From NCBI GenBank assembly GCA_964491485.1, contig CAZBGV010000005.1:5791-69790 (forward strand): a DNA stretch of 64,000 bases, in the 5' to 3' direction. Numbering within the stretch: the stretch's first letter is position 1; every line of letters begins with the position of its first letter. The stretch is from IDS-8 sp964491485 (lineage in GTDB: Bacteria > Pseudomonadota > Gammaproteobacteria > Steroidobacterales > Woeseiaceae). The notes beneath the pieces were generated by a model. It made no database searches. It was not told the origin of the DNA and saw only the letters and a list, made by a program, of their open reading frames with translations. Made by a program: the position numbers and the translations under genes. Shown here one piece after another: positions 41,283 through 50,573 of the stretch.

Positions 41283-42664
41283 GGCAGGGTCTTCCTGAAG
41301 TGATATGACTTTGGGCGAGTCAAATTGTGAAAGCCAATCACAGACAGGGTGCCGCCGCGCCCGGAATCCTTCACCCCTGTCCAGCACAGCGCCGGATCGA
41401 GATAGTCCGCCCGGTTGAGGTACAAGGTGCCCGCCTCGACATCGCGGCCGAGATGCCTCGCTCTCTCAGGATCGCGTGTCCACAGCGATGCGGTAAGACC
41501 GAACCTGGAATCGTTCATCAAGGCGAGCGCCTCGGCGTCACTCCGCACTTTCATGATTCCGACCGCCGGGCCGAACGTCTCCTCCCGCATGAACGCCATT
41601 GAATGGTCGACGTTGATCAAAATCTGGGGCGCGACATACGTGCCGCCATCATCGGTCGGGAAGGCGTCAGGAGCAACCAGCGCCCGGGCGCCTCGTGCAA
41701 CCGCATCAGCGATCTGCTCACGAACGACGGCTGCCAGGCGTCGCGTCGCCATCGGGCCAAGGGTCGTTTCCGAGTCGAGCGGGTTGCCTAGCCGGTGCCC
41801 CGACAGCCAAGCGAGAGCCTTGTCGACGAACGCGTCGTACCGCTGCTCGGCGACGTAGATCCGCTCAATGCCGCAACAACATTGACCGGAGTTGTAGATC
41901 GCCGCGTCCATGAGCACTGTAACGGCGGCATCCAGATCGGCATCTTCGAGCACATACGCAGGGTCCTTACCGCCCAGCTCCAAACCGATTGGCGTCAATG
42001 TGCCCGCCGCGGCTGCTTCGATCGCCCGACCGCCACTCACCGACCCGGTAAAATTGATGAAGTCGAACTGCCTTTCGCTGATCAGCTCGAAAGTCGTCGC
42101 ATGGTCGAGGAAGATGTTTTGAAACACGTCAGGCGGCATTCCTCCTTCGGTGAACGCCTGCACCATGCGCTCGCCGACCAGCGGAGTCTGCGAAGCGTGC
42201 TTCAGGACGACGCAGTTGCCTGCAATGAGCGCCGGCACGACGGTATTCACCGCGGTCAAATACGGGTAGTTCCATGGCGCGATTACGAGCACGATCCCAT
42301 GCGGCTCCCTTACGATTGTCCGCAGGAACGCATCGCTGTTCTCGATCAGTATTGGTCCTAGCGCCTCCTCCGCGATGCTCACCATGTAGTCGGACCGCTC
42401 GTTCACACCCGCGAGTTCGCCGCCGTACCGCACGGGACGGCCCATCTGCCACGCAAGCTCCGGTACGAGCTCGTCCGCCATGGCATTCAGGCGCGCAATA
42501 CCCTGGCGGACCAGCCCGATTCGCTCGTCCAAGGGTCGGCGTTGCCATGTCTTCTGCGCTGCGCGCGCCTTGGCAATGGCCGCCCGTGCCGCGCCGGCGT
42601 CGACGACAGGCCGCTCCGCATACACGGAGCCATCAATCGGTGAAACGCAAGTAATTACCGACAT
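41279..42664 (-). CDS. NAD(P)-dependent aldehyde dehydrogenase
   Basis: This 461-residue class-ALDH protein has VLVIAPWNYPYLTAVNTVVPALIAGN, FTGSVSGGRAI, LELGGKDPAYV and the catalytic cysteine region NSGQCCCGIERIYV, with MREETFGPAVGIMKV later. Such enzymes oxidise amino-aldehydes or glyceraldehyde to acids. In its neighbourhood (gamma-glutamyl synthetase-like gene, FAD oxidase) it corresponds to the PuuC step of putrescine-type pathways, but the true substrate is not proved. It begins 71 bp after the synthetase gene. Confidence 0.92.
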   Translation of the reverse strand: MSVITCVSPIDGSVYAERPVVDAGAARAAIAKARAAQKTWQRRPLDERIGLVRQGIARLNAMADELVPELAWQMGRPVRYGGELAGVNERSDYMVSIAEEALGPILIENSDAFLRTIVREPHGIVLVIAPWNYPYLTAVNTVVPALIAGNCVVLKHASQTPLVGERMVQAFTEGGMPPDVFQNIFLDHATTFELISERQFDFINFTGSVSGGRAIEAAAAGTLTPIGLELGGKDPAYVLEDADLDAAVTVLMDAAIYNSGQCCCGIERIYVAEQRYDAFVDKALAWLSGHRLGNPLDSETTLGPMATRRLAAVVREQIADAVARGARALVAPDAFPTDDGGTYVAPQILINVDHSMAFMREETFGPAVGIMKVRSDAEALALMNDSRFGLTASLWTRDPERARHLGRDVEAGTLYLNRADYLDPALCWTGVKDSGRGGTLSVIGFHNLTRPKSYHFRKTLP

Positions 42665-42735
42665 CGTCCTTCTGTTTGCGGATGTCCGCACATGCAAAAG
42701 CGCCCACCCGCCCCGGTGCGCTCATTGTCATGGCT

Positions 42736-44115
42736 TCAACACCTTTCGAAGCCGCGGCTGATCTCCCAGTCCGTCACGCAGCGATCAAATTCTTCCTGCT
42801 CCCATTCGGCCGCACGCACGTAGTGATCTACGACGTTGTCTCCGAACGCCTCGCGCAGCATTCGAGACTCGCGCAATGGCGTGATTGCTTCGCGAAGCGT
42901 ATGAGGGATATCCTCATCCCGGTCATCATTGTAGGCATCGCCGACAAAAGGCTCGTCGAGGTCTCGCCCGCGCTCGATTCCGCTCAGCCCGGCGGCTATG
43001 AGCGCAGCCATCGCGAGATACGGGTTCAAATCAGAGCCACCAATGCGGCATTCGATGCGAATACCGGGTCCGCCTTCACCGCAAAGCCGATACCCGGCAG
43101 TTCGGTTGTCGCGGCTCCAGACAACTTTGGTCGGCGCGAACGTGGCAGCCGCAAAGCGCTTGTACGAGTTCACGTACGGCGCAAGGAAACAGGTTATCTC
43201 CCGTGTATGCTCGAGAAGTCCCGCTACGTATTGCCGCATCAACGTCGACATCCCGTACGGTGCCTTTTCGTCATAGAACAGGGGCTGGGATCCGTTCAGA
43301 CTCCATATCGACTGGTGAATGTGAGCGGATGAGCCGGCGGCATCCTTGTTCCATTTTGCGAGAAACGATATCGACTTGCCGTTCTGCCAGGCGATCTCTT
43401 TGCAGGCATTCTTGACAATTGCATGCCAGTCGGCCGTCACGAGAGGATCGGCATACCGAACGTTGATCTCTCCCTGACCTGCCCACGCCTCACCCTTGGT
43501 GCTTTCCACCTGGATGCCCGCCGCGTACAGCCCGTTGCGCAGCGCGCGCATCACGTCTTCTTCGGTCGTCGTCTGGAAGACATGGTAGTCCTCGTTGTAT
43601 CGGCCAAACGTGGCCAGGTCGCGGTACTTGCTGCGCCAAGCTTCCTCGTAGGACTGAGTGAAAAGGTAAAATTCGAGCTCCGTGGCCATGCAGGCTTTGA
43701 AGCCCATGGCTTCGAGACGCTCGATCTGTCTCTTCAACACTGTCCGAGGTGCATGCGGCACCTCGGTATGGTCCGCGGGGTCGAGAACGTCGCAAAGGAC
43801 AAGCGCGGTACCCTGCAGCCAGGGCAACCGGCGCAGTGTCGTCAGGGCAGGCCGCATGAGATAGTCGCCGTAGCCTTTGTCCCAGCTCGTCGCGGCGTAC
43901 CCGGGAACTGTGTTCATCTCGACATCAGTCGCAAGTAGATAGCTGCACGAATGAGTTTCTTCGTGCGCGTGCTGCAGAAAGAAGTCGGCATGAAAGCGTT
44001 TACCGACCAGCCTTCCCTGCATATCTACCTGGCAGGCGAGTACCGTATCGATACGACCATCCGCGACGTCCTGACGCAAATCGTCCAGAGTATAGGAAGC
44101 GGTCACGGCAGACAC
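42736..44115 (-). CDS. Glutamine-synthetase-family gamma-glutamyl-amine ligase (PuuA/GlnA-type)
   Basis: The 459-residue protein is a type-III-like glutamine synthetase homologue: MATELEFYLF, GQGEINVRYADPL, GSSAHIHQSIW, NSYKRFAAATFAPT and RIECRIGGSDLNPYLAMAALIAAGLSGIERG. The spacing fits PuuA, FluG and GlnA4-type enzymes, which join glutamate to an amine such as putrescine, ethanolamine or isopropylamine with ATP. The start is GTG at 44115. It is second in the operon after the N-formylglutamate-amidohydrolase-family gene. Because the oxidase gene is nearby, an amine-catabolic role is more likely than nitrogen assimilation. Confidence 0.85.
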   Translation of the reverse strand: MSAVTASYTLDDLRQDVADGRIDTVLACQVDMQGRLVGKRFHADFFLQHAHEETHSCSYLLATDVEMNTVPGYAATSWDKGYGDYLMRPALTTLRRLPWLQGTALVLCDVLDPADHTEVPHAPRTVLKRQIERLEAMGFKACMATELEFYLFTQSYEEAWRSKYRDLATFGRYNEDYHVFQTTTEEDVMRALRNGLYAAGIQVESTKGEAWAGQGEINVRYADPLVTADWHAIVKNACKEIAWQNGKSISFLAKWNKDAAGSSAHIHQSIWSLNGSQPLFYDEKAPYGMSTLMRQYVAGLLEHTREITCFLAPYVNSYKRFAAATFAPTKVVWSRDNRTAGYRLCGEGGPGIRIECRIGGSDLNPYLAMAALIAAGLSGIERGRDLDEPFVGDAYNDDRDEDIPHTLREAITPLRESRMLREAFGDNVVDHYVRAAEWEQEEFDRCVTDWEISRGFERC

Positions 44116-44218
44116 CCGCTGTACGCAATCACGGAGAGCAAGGTTCTTGCTCCGCGATGCGTTGCTTTTATGGACCGTTCGCTATATTGCAGCACCATGT
44201 TCCGCGCCCCCGATGGCT

Positions 44219-45028
44219 CTACCAGTCCGCTCCGGCTCCAACGGTAAGCTGCTTGCCGGATGCGGTACCGACGTCCAAATCGCCAAGTGCACGTCCAAGA
44301 ATCGAGATGAGGAAGCTCGTGATGTCGCCGCGCGTCTTTTCGCCGACGAGATCATTGCGAACCTCGATCATGACATTTGGGATGCCGCGGGCGATGCCAT
44401 GTTCGATCAGCGTGTGCGTCACGCCGTCCGCCGGCCCGTAAGGTTCGTTACGCCGGACCAGGAAGCGCGAGCCGATCCCGGCCGCCGCCGCCAACATGGC
44501 ATCTGCAAGCCGGCTGTCGCGGTCGTGCAGGATGCCTATATCGACGACTCTCCGCCGCCCGAAATATATCGGGGTGAAGGTGTGCACCGTCACCAGAACC
44601 GTCCTTTGATGTCGGGTCGCACGATCGTCCAAGACTGCCGCGAGTCCATCGCGAAAGGGCAAATAAATTTCCGCCACACGCATTGCGCGCTCGGCGTCGT
44701 CGAGATTGCAATTTCCGGGGATAGCGTAGATTTCGCTGCGCGCAGGAATGGCCGACTCGGAGGCCGGCGGGCGGTTACAGTCGTATGCCAGCCGGGAGAA
44801 GCGCTGGTAGCAGAGAGTTCCGTCGAAAGCCGCTGCCAGGGATCTGGCAAGCTCAAGGGCTCCGATGTCCCAGGCGATGTGACTACGACAGACCGGTTCC
44901 GCGAGACCCAACGTTCCCAGCCGATCAGGCAGGCGCCATGAGGCATGCTCACAGACGAATACCGCCTCGCCTTCGCCGTCTGCATGCTCGATTGCCATCG
45001 GACTGTCAACCGGGCGCGGCAATTTCAT
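44219..45028 (-). CDS. N-formylglutamate amidohydrolase family protein
   Basis: The 269-residue protein has VFVCEHAS, SHIAWDIGALELARSLAA, YQRFSRLAYDCNRPP, TVHTFTP and IGILHDRDSRLA, all typical of the N-formylglutamate amidohydrolase family. The histidine enzyme HutG2 releases formate from N-formylglutamate. In gamma-glutamyl-amine gene clusters the family may hydrolyse a related amide, but that is inference. The gene is first in the operon, and about 125 bp separate it from the next gene upstream. Confidence 0.87.
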   Translation of the reverse strand: MKLPRPVDSPMAIEHADGEGEAVFVCEHASWRLPDRLGTLGLAEPVCRSHIAWDIGALELARSLAAAFDGTLCYQRFSRLAYDCNRPPASESAIPARSEIYAIPGNCNLDDAERAMRVAEIYLPFRDGLAAVLDDRATRHQRTVLVTVHTFTPIYFGRRRVVDIGILHDRDSRLADAMLAAAAGIGSRFLVRRNEPYGPADGVTHTLIEHGIARGIPNVMIEVRNDLVGEKTRGDITSFLISILGRALGDLDVGTASGKQLTVGAGADW

Positions 45029-45153
45029 TCATTTTTCCAGCTGGTTAGCACATTGATACGTAAAAAAGGCGACTAATCCGGGAAGCTGGTAAGGTCTCCT
45101 TTTTGGCGAAGATTGGACGGCACCCTCATCGTCCCGAGTAGCACCGCTCCTCG

Positions 45154-46803
45154 CTATTCAAACGTGAGAATCCTCCCCTCGGATCCGCTGGGGAAAGGGA
45201 TGCCAAGAATCCACGAGACTGTCGGTGCGATCTGGGGCGTCACCGTTCTCCGACTGGTCTTGCCTCGAGGGATACGCCAGCCGTAGAAAACCAGCGGCAC
45301 ATGAGTATCGTAGTTGTAGGGTGAACCGTGAGACGTTGGCTCTACGCTATCGAGCCACCCTGATCCCAAGTGGACGAATACGTCTCCCGACCTCCCGAAG
45401 AAGAAGCCCCTCTGGTAAAACGACTCCAGGCCGGCGCTGTATGCCATGGTTGCATAGTTGTGAGAAGTATTCGTTGCAACCACGCCCTCGAAAATACGAA
45501 GAAATGTGGCTATTTCGTTCTGAACCGAGGTTAGCGACAGTTCGCGTTGTGCGATCAGTTCCCGGTTGAGGTAAACCTGCTGATTCACATAACGGGAAAT
45601 CCACTCGCCTTCACCGTACTTCTGCGCAAGGTGCTGCTGCAGCTGCTGAACCATACGAGCGTTGTCGAACTTGCCGCCTGGCAACCCTCGCTGTCGCAAC
45701 GACTGCGGAAACTCGACGACCCCGTGGTCGGCCGTCAGGAAAACCAGGCAATTTCCTTCCCCGACCTCTTCATCGAGAAAAGAAAGTAGCCCCGCAAGTT
45801 CCCGGTCGAGCCGCAGGTATATGTCCTGTATTTCGACCGATCTAGGCCCGAATCGGTGCCCGACGTAATCGGGTGAGGAAAAGCTGATCGCCAGGAAATC
45901 AGGCGTATCGTCCTCTCCCAGCTTCAGGGCCTGTACGGCAGCTTTCGCAAATGCCCCGAGAAGCTCGTTGCCGAAAGGCGACGTGATGATGCGCACCAGC
46001 GAACCGTTCATCCGATGAGGGAACACCGCCGCTCTCTCGTCATCGAACGGATCTTCCCACGGAGCATCGTCTTCATCGCTCTCGGTGTATTCGCCGATCG
46101 GCAGCAATGGCTCCCATACTGCACGGCTGTATTCGTGCGCGAGCTTCCGTTCATTGAACGTCCGGACCCACTGCGGCAGCTCATCCATGTACCAGGTGCT
46201 GGTGACGAAACCCCCGGTTCCAGAGTCGTACCAGAAAGCGTAGTCTGCCAGGTGTCCGCCGGGCAGGATCGCCGAACGATCCTTGATCGATAGTGCGACC
46301 ACCTTCGCCTGCGGCGTGAGCCTCTTGAGCTCGTCCGTAACCGTGGTGCTCAAAAGATTTTTGGGCGACACACGGCCCGCGGCGTCATCAGCGCCTACCG
46401 TTTGCACGGACGCATCTTCAACGGCACTGACTAGCTTGTTGGCGGTGCGGTCGTACCAGTCGTTTGCAACTATGCCGTGGACGGCAGGTGTGGTGCCGGT
46501 ATAAATAGATGCGTGCCCAGGCGCCGTGTAGGTCGGGACGTAGTCGTAATGATGGTTGGCAAACAGGTAGCCGTCGCCGACGAGACGTTTGAAGCCGTTT
46601 TCGCCGAATTTGCCCCAGAAGCGAGGGAGATACTCGAACTTCATCTGGTCGATCACGATACCGACGACGAGCTTCGGCCTCTCTTCGACCAGCGGTGTGT
46701 CCTGCTGAGCAGCCCACGCCCCGAGCCAATTGGGACCAAATACCAGCCCCGCAACAATTGTCACTCGAAACGGGGGCCATACTCGGCGTTTTGCAGCTCT
46801 CAT
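45154..46803 (-). CDS. PafA-like alkaline phosphatase/phosphodiesterase
   Basis: The 549-residue protein has a signal peptide (VTIVAGLVFGPNWLGAWAAQ) and an alkaline-phosphatase superfamily core: VVGIVIDQMKFEYLPRFWGKF (Asp52), the Thr nucleophile region YVPTYTAPGHAS, SFSSPDYVGHRFGPRSVEI, TADHGVVEFP and the late metal site NYDTHVPLVFYGW. It resembles PafA, a periplasmic monophosphatase. It would dephosphorylate head-group phosphates or nucleotides released by the phospholipase. The ATG at 46803 follows GGAAAGC and gives the signal peptide. It lies 37 bp after the TonB receptor gene. Confidence 0.9.
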   Translation of the reverse strand: MRAAKRRVWPPFRVTIVAGLVFGPNWLGAWAAQQDTPLVEERPKLVVGIVIDQMKFEYLPRFWGKFGENGFKRLVGDGYLFANHHYDYVPTYTAPGHASIYTGTTPAVHGIVANDWYDRTANKLVSAVEDASVQTVGADDAAGRVSPKNLLSTTVTDELKRLTPQAKVVALSIKDRSAILPGGHLADYAFWYDSGTGGFVTSTWYMDELPQWVRTFNERKLAHEYSRAVWEPLLPIGEYTESDEDDAPWEDPFDDERAAVFPHRMNGSLVRIITSPFGNELLGAFAKAAVQALKLGEDDTPDFLAISFSSPDYVGHRFGPRSVEIQDIYLRLDRELAGLLSFLDEEVGEGNCLVFLTADHGVVEFPQSLRQRGLPGGKFDNARMVQQLQQHLAQKYGEGEWISRYVNQQVYLNRELIAQRELSLTSVQNEIATFLRIFEGVVATNTSHNYATMAYSAGLESFYQRGFFFGRSGDVFVHLGSGWLDSVEPTSHGSPYNYDTHVPLVFYGWRIPRGKTSRRTVTPQIAPTVSWILGIPFPSGSEGRILTFE

Positions 46804-46840
46804 GAACAGAGCTTTCCTTTCAGGCCCCCGACTTATCACT

Positions 46841-49642
46841 TCAGAATTCGAAACGAACGCCCGCTCGATACATCCGGCCAATCAGATCATAGTAGTAGCC
46901 AAAGACATCGATCGGACCGCTGCCAACGCTCGTGCCTCGAGCCGCGATCGAAGGCGCGCGATTCGCGACATTCGTCACAACGAACATGAACTCAATCCCG
47001 TCCCACGGCTTCACCCGCGCCGAGAGGTCCAGGTAAAAGGCGCCGTCGATGTGGTTGTTGTTGATGGTTGGATGTTCTGCCGTGGATTCGGGGCAGTTTT
47101 GCGTGCACTCAATGTATGTCGTTCCGTACACGCCGTCGCTGACACCACGACCGACGGCCGAGAGCGCGACCAGGCCCGTATCGTATGTGGCCTGAACCCG
47201 GTATCTCCAGTCCGGTATCCCGTCTCTGTTTTCCCCCAGGCTCGACATGGGAGCGTCAATGCCGTTGTCGAGCTCTGCCTTCAGGTAATGCGATGCCATA
47301 CCTCGTATCGAGAAATCGTTACCCCACAAGTCAGTGCGGTACGCGAGCTCGAGGTCCATGCCCCGTACGTCTTGCCGCGCGAAATTCAGAGGAGCGCGGC
47401 GGATTTGGGTGAGAACACCTGATGCATCACGCTCCGTCTGGGCGCAGAGGGTCTGATCGCCAAGGAAGCACTCGGTAAGGATCGTCCCAAATCCGAGCGT
47501 CGTGACCGCGTCTTTGACTGAAATGTCGAAATAGTCGACTGAGCCGGACAGGCCTGGCAGAAAGCTCGGCCGATAAACGATGCCGGCGCTGAACGTATCG
47601 GCCTTTTCAGGCTTGAGGTCCGGGTTGCCGCTGGTAACCTGGAAATACGTTGTGCTCTCGTAGTCGCGGAAAGGGTCGTCAATTGACGACGTCTGCGTCT
47701 GACCCGAAGCGTACAGCTCATTCAGAGTACCCGCCCTGATGTCACGAGACTTCGTGAACCGGAAGCGGATATCATCGACAGGACTGAAGTTCAAACCAGC
47801 CTTCCACGTCGTGACATACCCGGATGAACTGTAGTCAGTAGCGCGAACGGCGAGGTTGACGTCGAGAAGGTCCTCGACCAACGGCACAATCGTCTCGGCG
47901 TACGCCTCCGAAACATGGTACGAGCCGGTCATTGGCTTGTAGTTGCCCGCCCAATAGGAATTCGTCGGCGACAGTGGATCAGTATCGCCGGTGATCTTCT
48001 CGCGGCGGTGCTCGATGCCCATCGCGAGAGAAACAGGACCAGCCCAGGATTCGAAGGGTTCGCCATTCAGATTCGCCGCAAAAACGTCTTGCGTCAATTC
48101 TGCGCTCAGCCACGCGTGCCCGCCCACGTAATCTATCGCTGCTTCCGAGGCAGTACCCGTGCCAAGGAGATTGTACGGAACGCATCCGTTGTTCGGAGCC
48201 GTAAGGGTGCTCCGGCATACGATGGCGCCGCTCGGCGCACGCACCGCGTCGATGGCCTCCCGGTACCTGGCGGTAATAGTCGGGAACGTGGAGTTGTAGT
48301 AGTGACTCACATTCCGGTTGGCGTAGACATCCCAACTCCAATCCGAACCGAACAGTTGCAACGACCTGCCACTGAGTCCCACGAGATAGCGATTTTGCTC
48401 GCGCGTGGTCTCGGTCAGAATGCCGCCGTAGTCCGCATTCCAGCTACCGACCGTGAGGCTGGTCAGGTCCAATTCGACCATACGATCGACGACTTCTTGC
48501 GGCAGGAATGCGTTGTCCCGCTGAATTGTGATGCCGCCGAAGTTGAACTGCGGCGTGGAATCCATCGAGGTTTCAGCGCGCCCCCTGGAAAATTGCGCAA
48601 AAACCTCGACGTCGTCCGTCACGTCGTAGCTGACGTAGGTGAAAAGGCCTTGGCGCGAGATTTCCGGTGCAAGGTCCTGGGGTCCATTGCCGAAATCGGT
48701 GTACCGCCAGTCACCCCCCACCATATAGCGGTCACCGGCGATTGGCCCAAAGTTCAATTGACCGGGGGTACCGCCCGGACCGAAGTACAGGCCGCGAAGA
48801 GGGCCTGAGGTGACGATTGCGCCAGGCGCAACGTTGACGAATCCGGTGTTCCTTTCGACGAGATAGAAGGGCTCGCCATTGGTCGGGCTATATGCCGGAT
48901 TGTCCAGAATTTTCGCGCCTGAGTACCAGGACCTCGGGTACCCGTCCACACCGGCGGTGTAGTTGTCCTCGTAGCTGAACAGTGCATGGCCACGGCCACC
49001 GGAGAACGGTGTACCCCAAGTCAGCGAGCCGCTGTAGTTCTCGTTATCCCCGAACGTGCTCATACCCCCCATCAACTCGCCTTTGATGCCCGTAAAGTCC
49101 TTGTCGAGCACGAAGTTCACGACACCGGCGACGGCATCCGAACCCCAGGCTGCCGAGGCACCGCCCGTCACGACATCGATCCGTTTGATCAAGGCGTTCG
49201 GCAGGAAATTGACATCCACCAGCCCAGTGAGCGAGGCAGCAGGAACGCGCTTGCCATCGAGCAGAACGAGCGTCCGGACCTCTCCGAGGTCGCGAAGATT
49301 TAGTGAGTTGATGCCCGTCCCGCCATTACTGATCTGCCCCACCTGGGTTGTTGGGTTGGAGCTTGCACCTAGTGCCGGGAGCTCATTGACCAGGTCCGCA
49401 ACGTTGACCGGAGATAGAACACCAAGCTCTTCCGCACCGATCACGGTCGTCGGCGTAGGTGCATCGTAGCCATCGCGAACTACCCGGGACCCGGTCACCA
49501 AAACTTCTTCTATCGATTGCTCGCTTTCACTTTGGGCATACGCTGTGCCTGCAACGAGCGGTACTGCTGAAAACAGCAATGCCACGCTCAAGCCGCCAAC
49601 GGTCCCCTTACTCACGACAGTCGAACTCTGAGCGCCTTTCAT
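46841..49642 (-). CDS. TonB-dependent outer-membrane receptor
   Basis: The 933-residue receptor has a signal peptide ending GTAYAQS, a TonB-box-like IEEVLVTGSRVV, and a plug with LVNELPALG, LNLRDLGEVRTLVLLDGKRVP and ASAAWGSDAVAGVVNFVLDKDF. The barrel ends with RMYRAGVRFEF. The plug style (RTLVLLDGKR) is common in sphingomonad and Steroidobacter receptors of unknown ligand. It starts the receptor-phosphatase operon, next to the MarR gene across a 276-bp divergent region that contains a 17-bp inverted repeat. It probably imports a phosphorylated or aminated compound. Confidence 0.93.
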   Translation of the reverse strand: MKGAQSSTVVSKGTVGGLSVALLFSAVPLVAGTAYAQSESEQSIEEVLVTGSRVVRDGYDAPTPTTVIGAEELGVLSPVNVADLVNELPALGASSNPTTQVGQISNGGTGINSLNLRDLGEVRTLVLLDGKRVPAASLTGLVDVNFLPNALIKRIDVVTGGASAAWGSDAVAGVVNFVLDKDFTGIKGELMGGMSTFGDNENYSGSLTWGTPFSGGRGHALFSYEDNYTAGVDGYPRSWYSGAKILDNPAYSPTNGEPFYLVERNTGFVNVAPGAIVTSGPLRGLYFGPGGTPGQLNFGPIAGDRYMVGGDWRYTDFGNGPQDLAPEISRQGLFTYVSYDVTDDVEVFAQFSRGRAETSMDSTPQFNFGGITIQRDNAFLPQEVVDRMVELDLTSLTVGSWNADYGGILTETTREQNRYLVGLSGRSLQLFGSDWSWDVYANRNVSHYYNSTFPTITARYREAIDAVRAPSGAIVCRSTLTAPNNGCVPYNLLGTGTASEAAIDYVGGHAWLSAELTQDVFAANLNGEPFESWAGPVSLAMGIEHRREKITGDTDPLSPTNSYWAGNYKPMTGSYHVSEAYAETIVPLVEDLLDVNLAVRATDYSSSGYVTTWKAGLNFSPVDDIRFRFTKSRDIRAGTLNELYASGQTQTSSIDDPFRDYESTTYFQVTSGNPDLKPEKADTFSAGIVYRPSFLPGLSGSVDYFDISVKDAVTTLGFGTILTECFLGDQTLCAQTERDASGVLTQIRRAPLNFARQDVRGMDLELAYRTDLWGNDFSIRGMASHYLKAELDNGIDAPMSSLGENRDGIPDWRYRVQATYDTGLVALSAVGRGVSDGVYGTTYIECTQNCPESTAEHPTINNNHIDGAFYLDLSARVKPWDGIEFMFVVTNVANRAPSIAARGTSVGSGPIDVFGYYYDLIGRMYRAGVRFEF

Positions 49643-49696
49643 CGGCCCCTCCCCCTAACAATCCTGGACACGGACGAGACAGATGATAGTCTCCAT

Positions 49697-49713
49697 AGTT
49701 GTAAGCGTCAACT
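49697..49713. promoter_or_regulatory. Candidate MarR operator, site 1
   Basis: AGTTGTAAGCGTCAACT has 5-bp inverted arms AGTTG and CAACT around 7 bp. It lies 55 bp upstream of the TonB receptor start. It aligns over 17 bp with the repeat at 52060, sharing GTTGTA and CAAC at the same spacing. The MarR gene is on the other side of this region. Confidence 0.5.
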
Positions 49714-49918
49714 GATGTGAAAGTCTTTGATTAACTTGGGAACGCCTTTTGGCGCCGCCCGTTCGGTGAAAAAATCTTAGGACGCCGTAGCCCGCACTTT
49801 CTGGCTTTTTTCGTTCAGGAGTTCCCCTACGTCGCGGAACAGCTTATGCTTTAGGGTTTGGAAGCAATCTTGTGATCCCTCCTCACTCATCCATATTTGC
49901 TTCTGGACATTCGCGCTG

Positions 49919-50449
49919 ATGAACACACGGAAAGAAAAACAAAAGGCGTTAAATCAGAACAGTAACGCGGTAGTTAATTCAAACGATCAGAACGTTGACT
50001 TCGGATTCCTGACCGAGCACGTAATCCATCATTACCGCCTGCTCAACCTGGAGCTGACGCGGTTGCATGCCAAGCTCTTCAAGGACACTCCAATGGAGAA
50101 GGGCGTCGGCAAAATGACTGCGATGGCCCTGGTACATTTCAATCCAGGCCTCACCCAGGCAACAATTGCGAGATCCATCAACAAGGACAAGGCTGCTATC
50201 GCCAGGATTATCGACGAGCTCGTACAGCGCGGCTTTATCAACAGGGAGATTTCACCGGATGAGCGTCGGTCCTATTCGCTGACGCTCACTAAGCGAGGAC
50301 GTCGGGAGTTTCTGCGGTTCGCCAAGCTCAGCAAGGCCTGCGAGGTGACATTCGTCGAGGGGCTGACGAAGTCCGAACGAAACCAGCTGCTCTTTCTTCT
50401 GAAAAAGCTTCGTCGCATTCATACTCCCTGGATGATCGGGATTGAATAG
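49919..50449 (+). CDS. MarR-family transcriptional regulator
   Basis: This 176-residue protein has the MarR winged helix: LTQATIARSINKDKAAIARIIDELVQRGFI with the beta-wing REISPDERRSYSLTLTKRGR. The N-terminal 25 residues are Asn/Lys rich and poorly ordered. The coding stretch is strikingly AT-rich at its start. The regulator is central to the island and probably binds the two related 17-bp repeats that flank it. MarR proteins are commonly relieved by an aromatic or pathway ligand. Confidence 0.9.
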   Translation: MNTRKEKQKALNQNSNAVVNSNDQNVDFGFLTEHVIHHYRLLNLELTRLHAKLFKDTPMEKGVGKMTAMALVHFNPGLTQATIARSINKDKAAIARIIDELVQRGFINREISPDERRSYSLTLTKRGRREFLRFAKLSKACEVTFVEGLTKSERNQLLFLLKKLRRIHTPWMIGIE

Positions 50450-50573
50450 AGCGTATCTGCGAGTGCGCAACCCGTCTTGAGCCCCGGCGCTCAGGTGAGA
50501 TCTCTGCGGAGCCCTGCGCTAGAGACGGGTTAAATTTCCGGCCGTGTCGGAGTAGTGGTGCCGCAAATCGCCA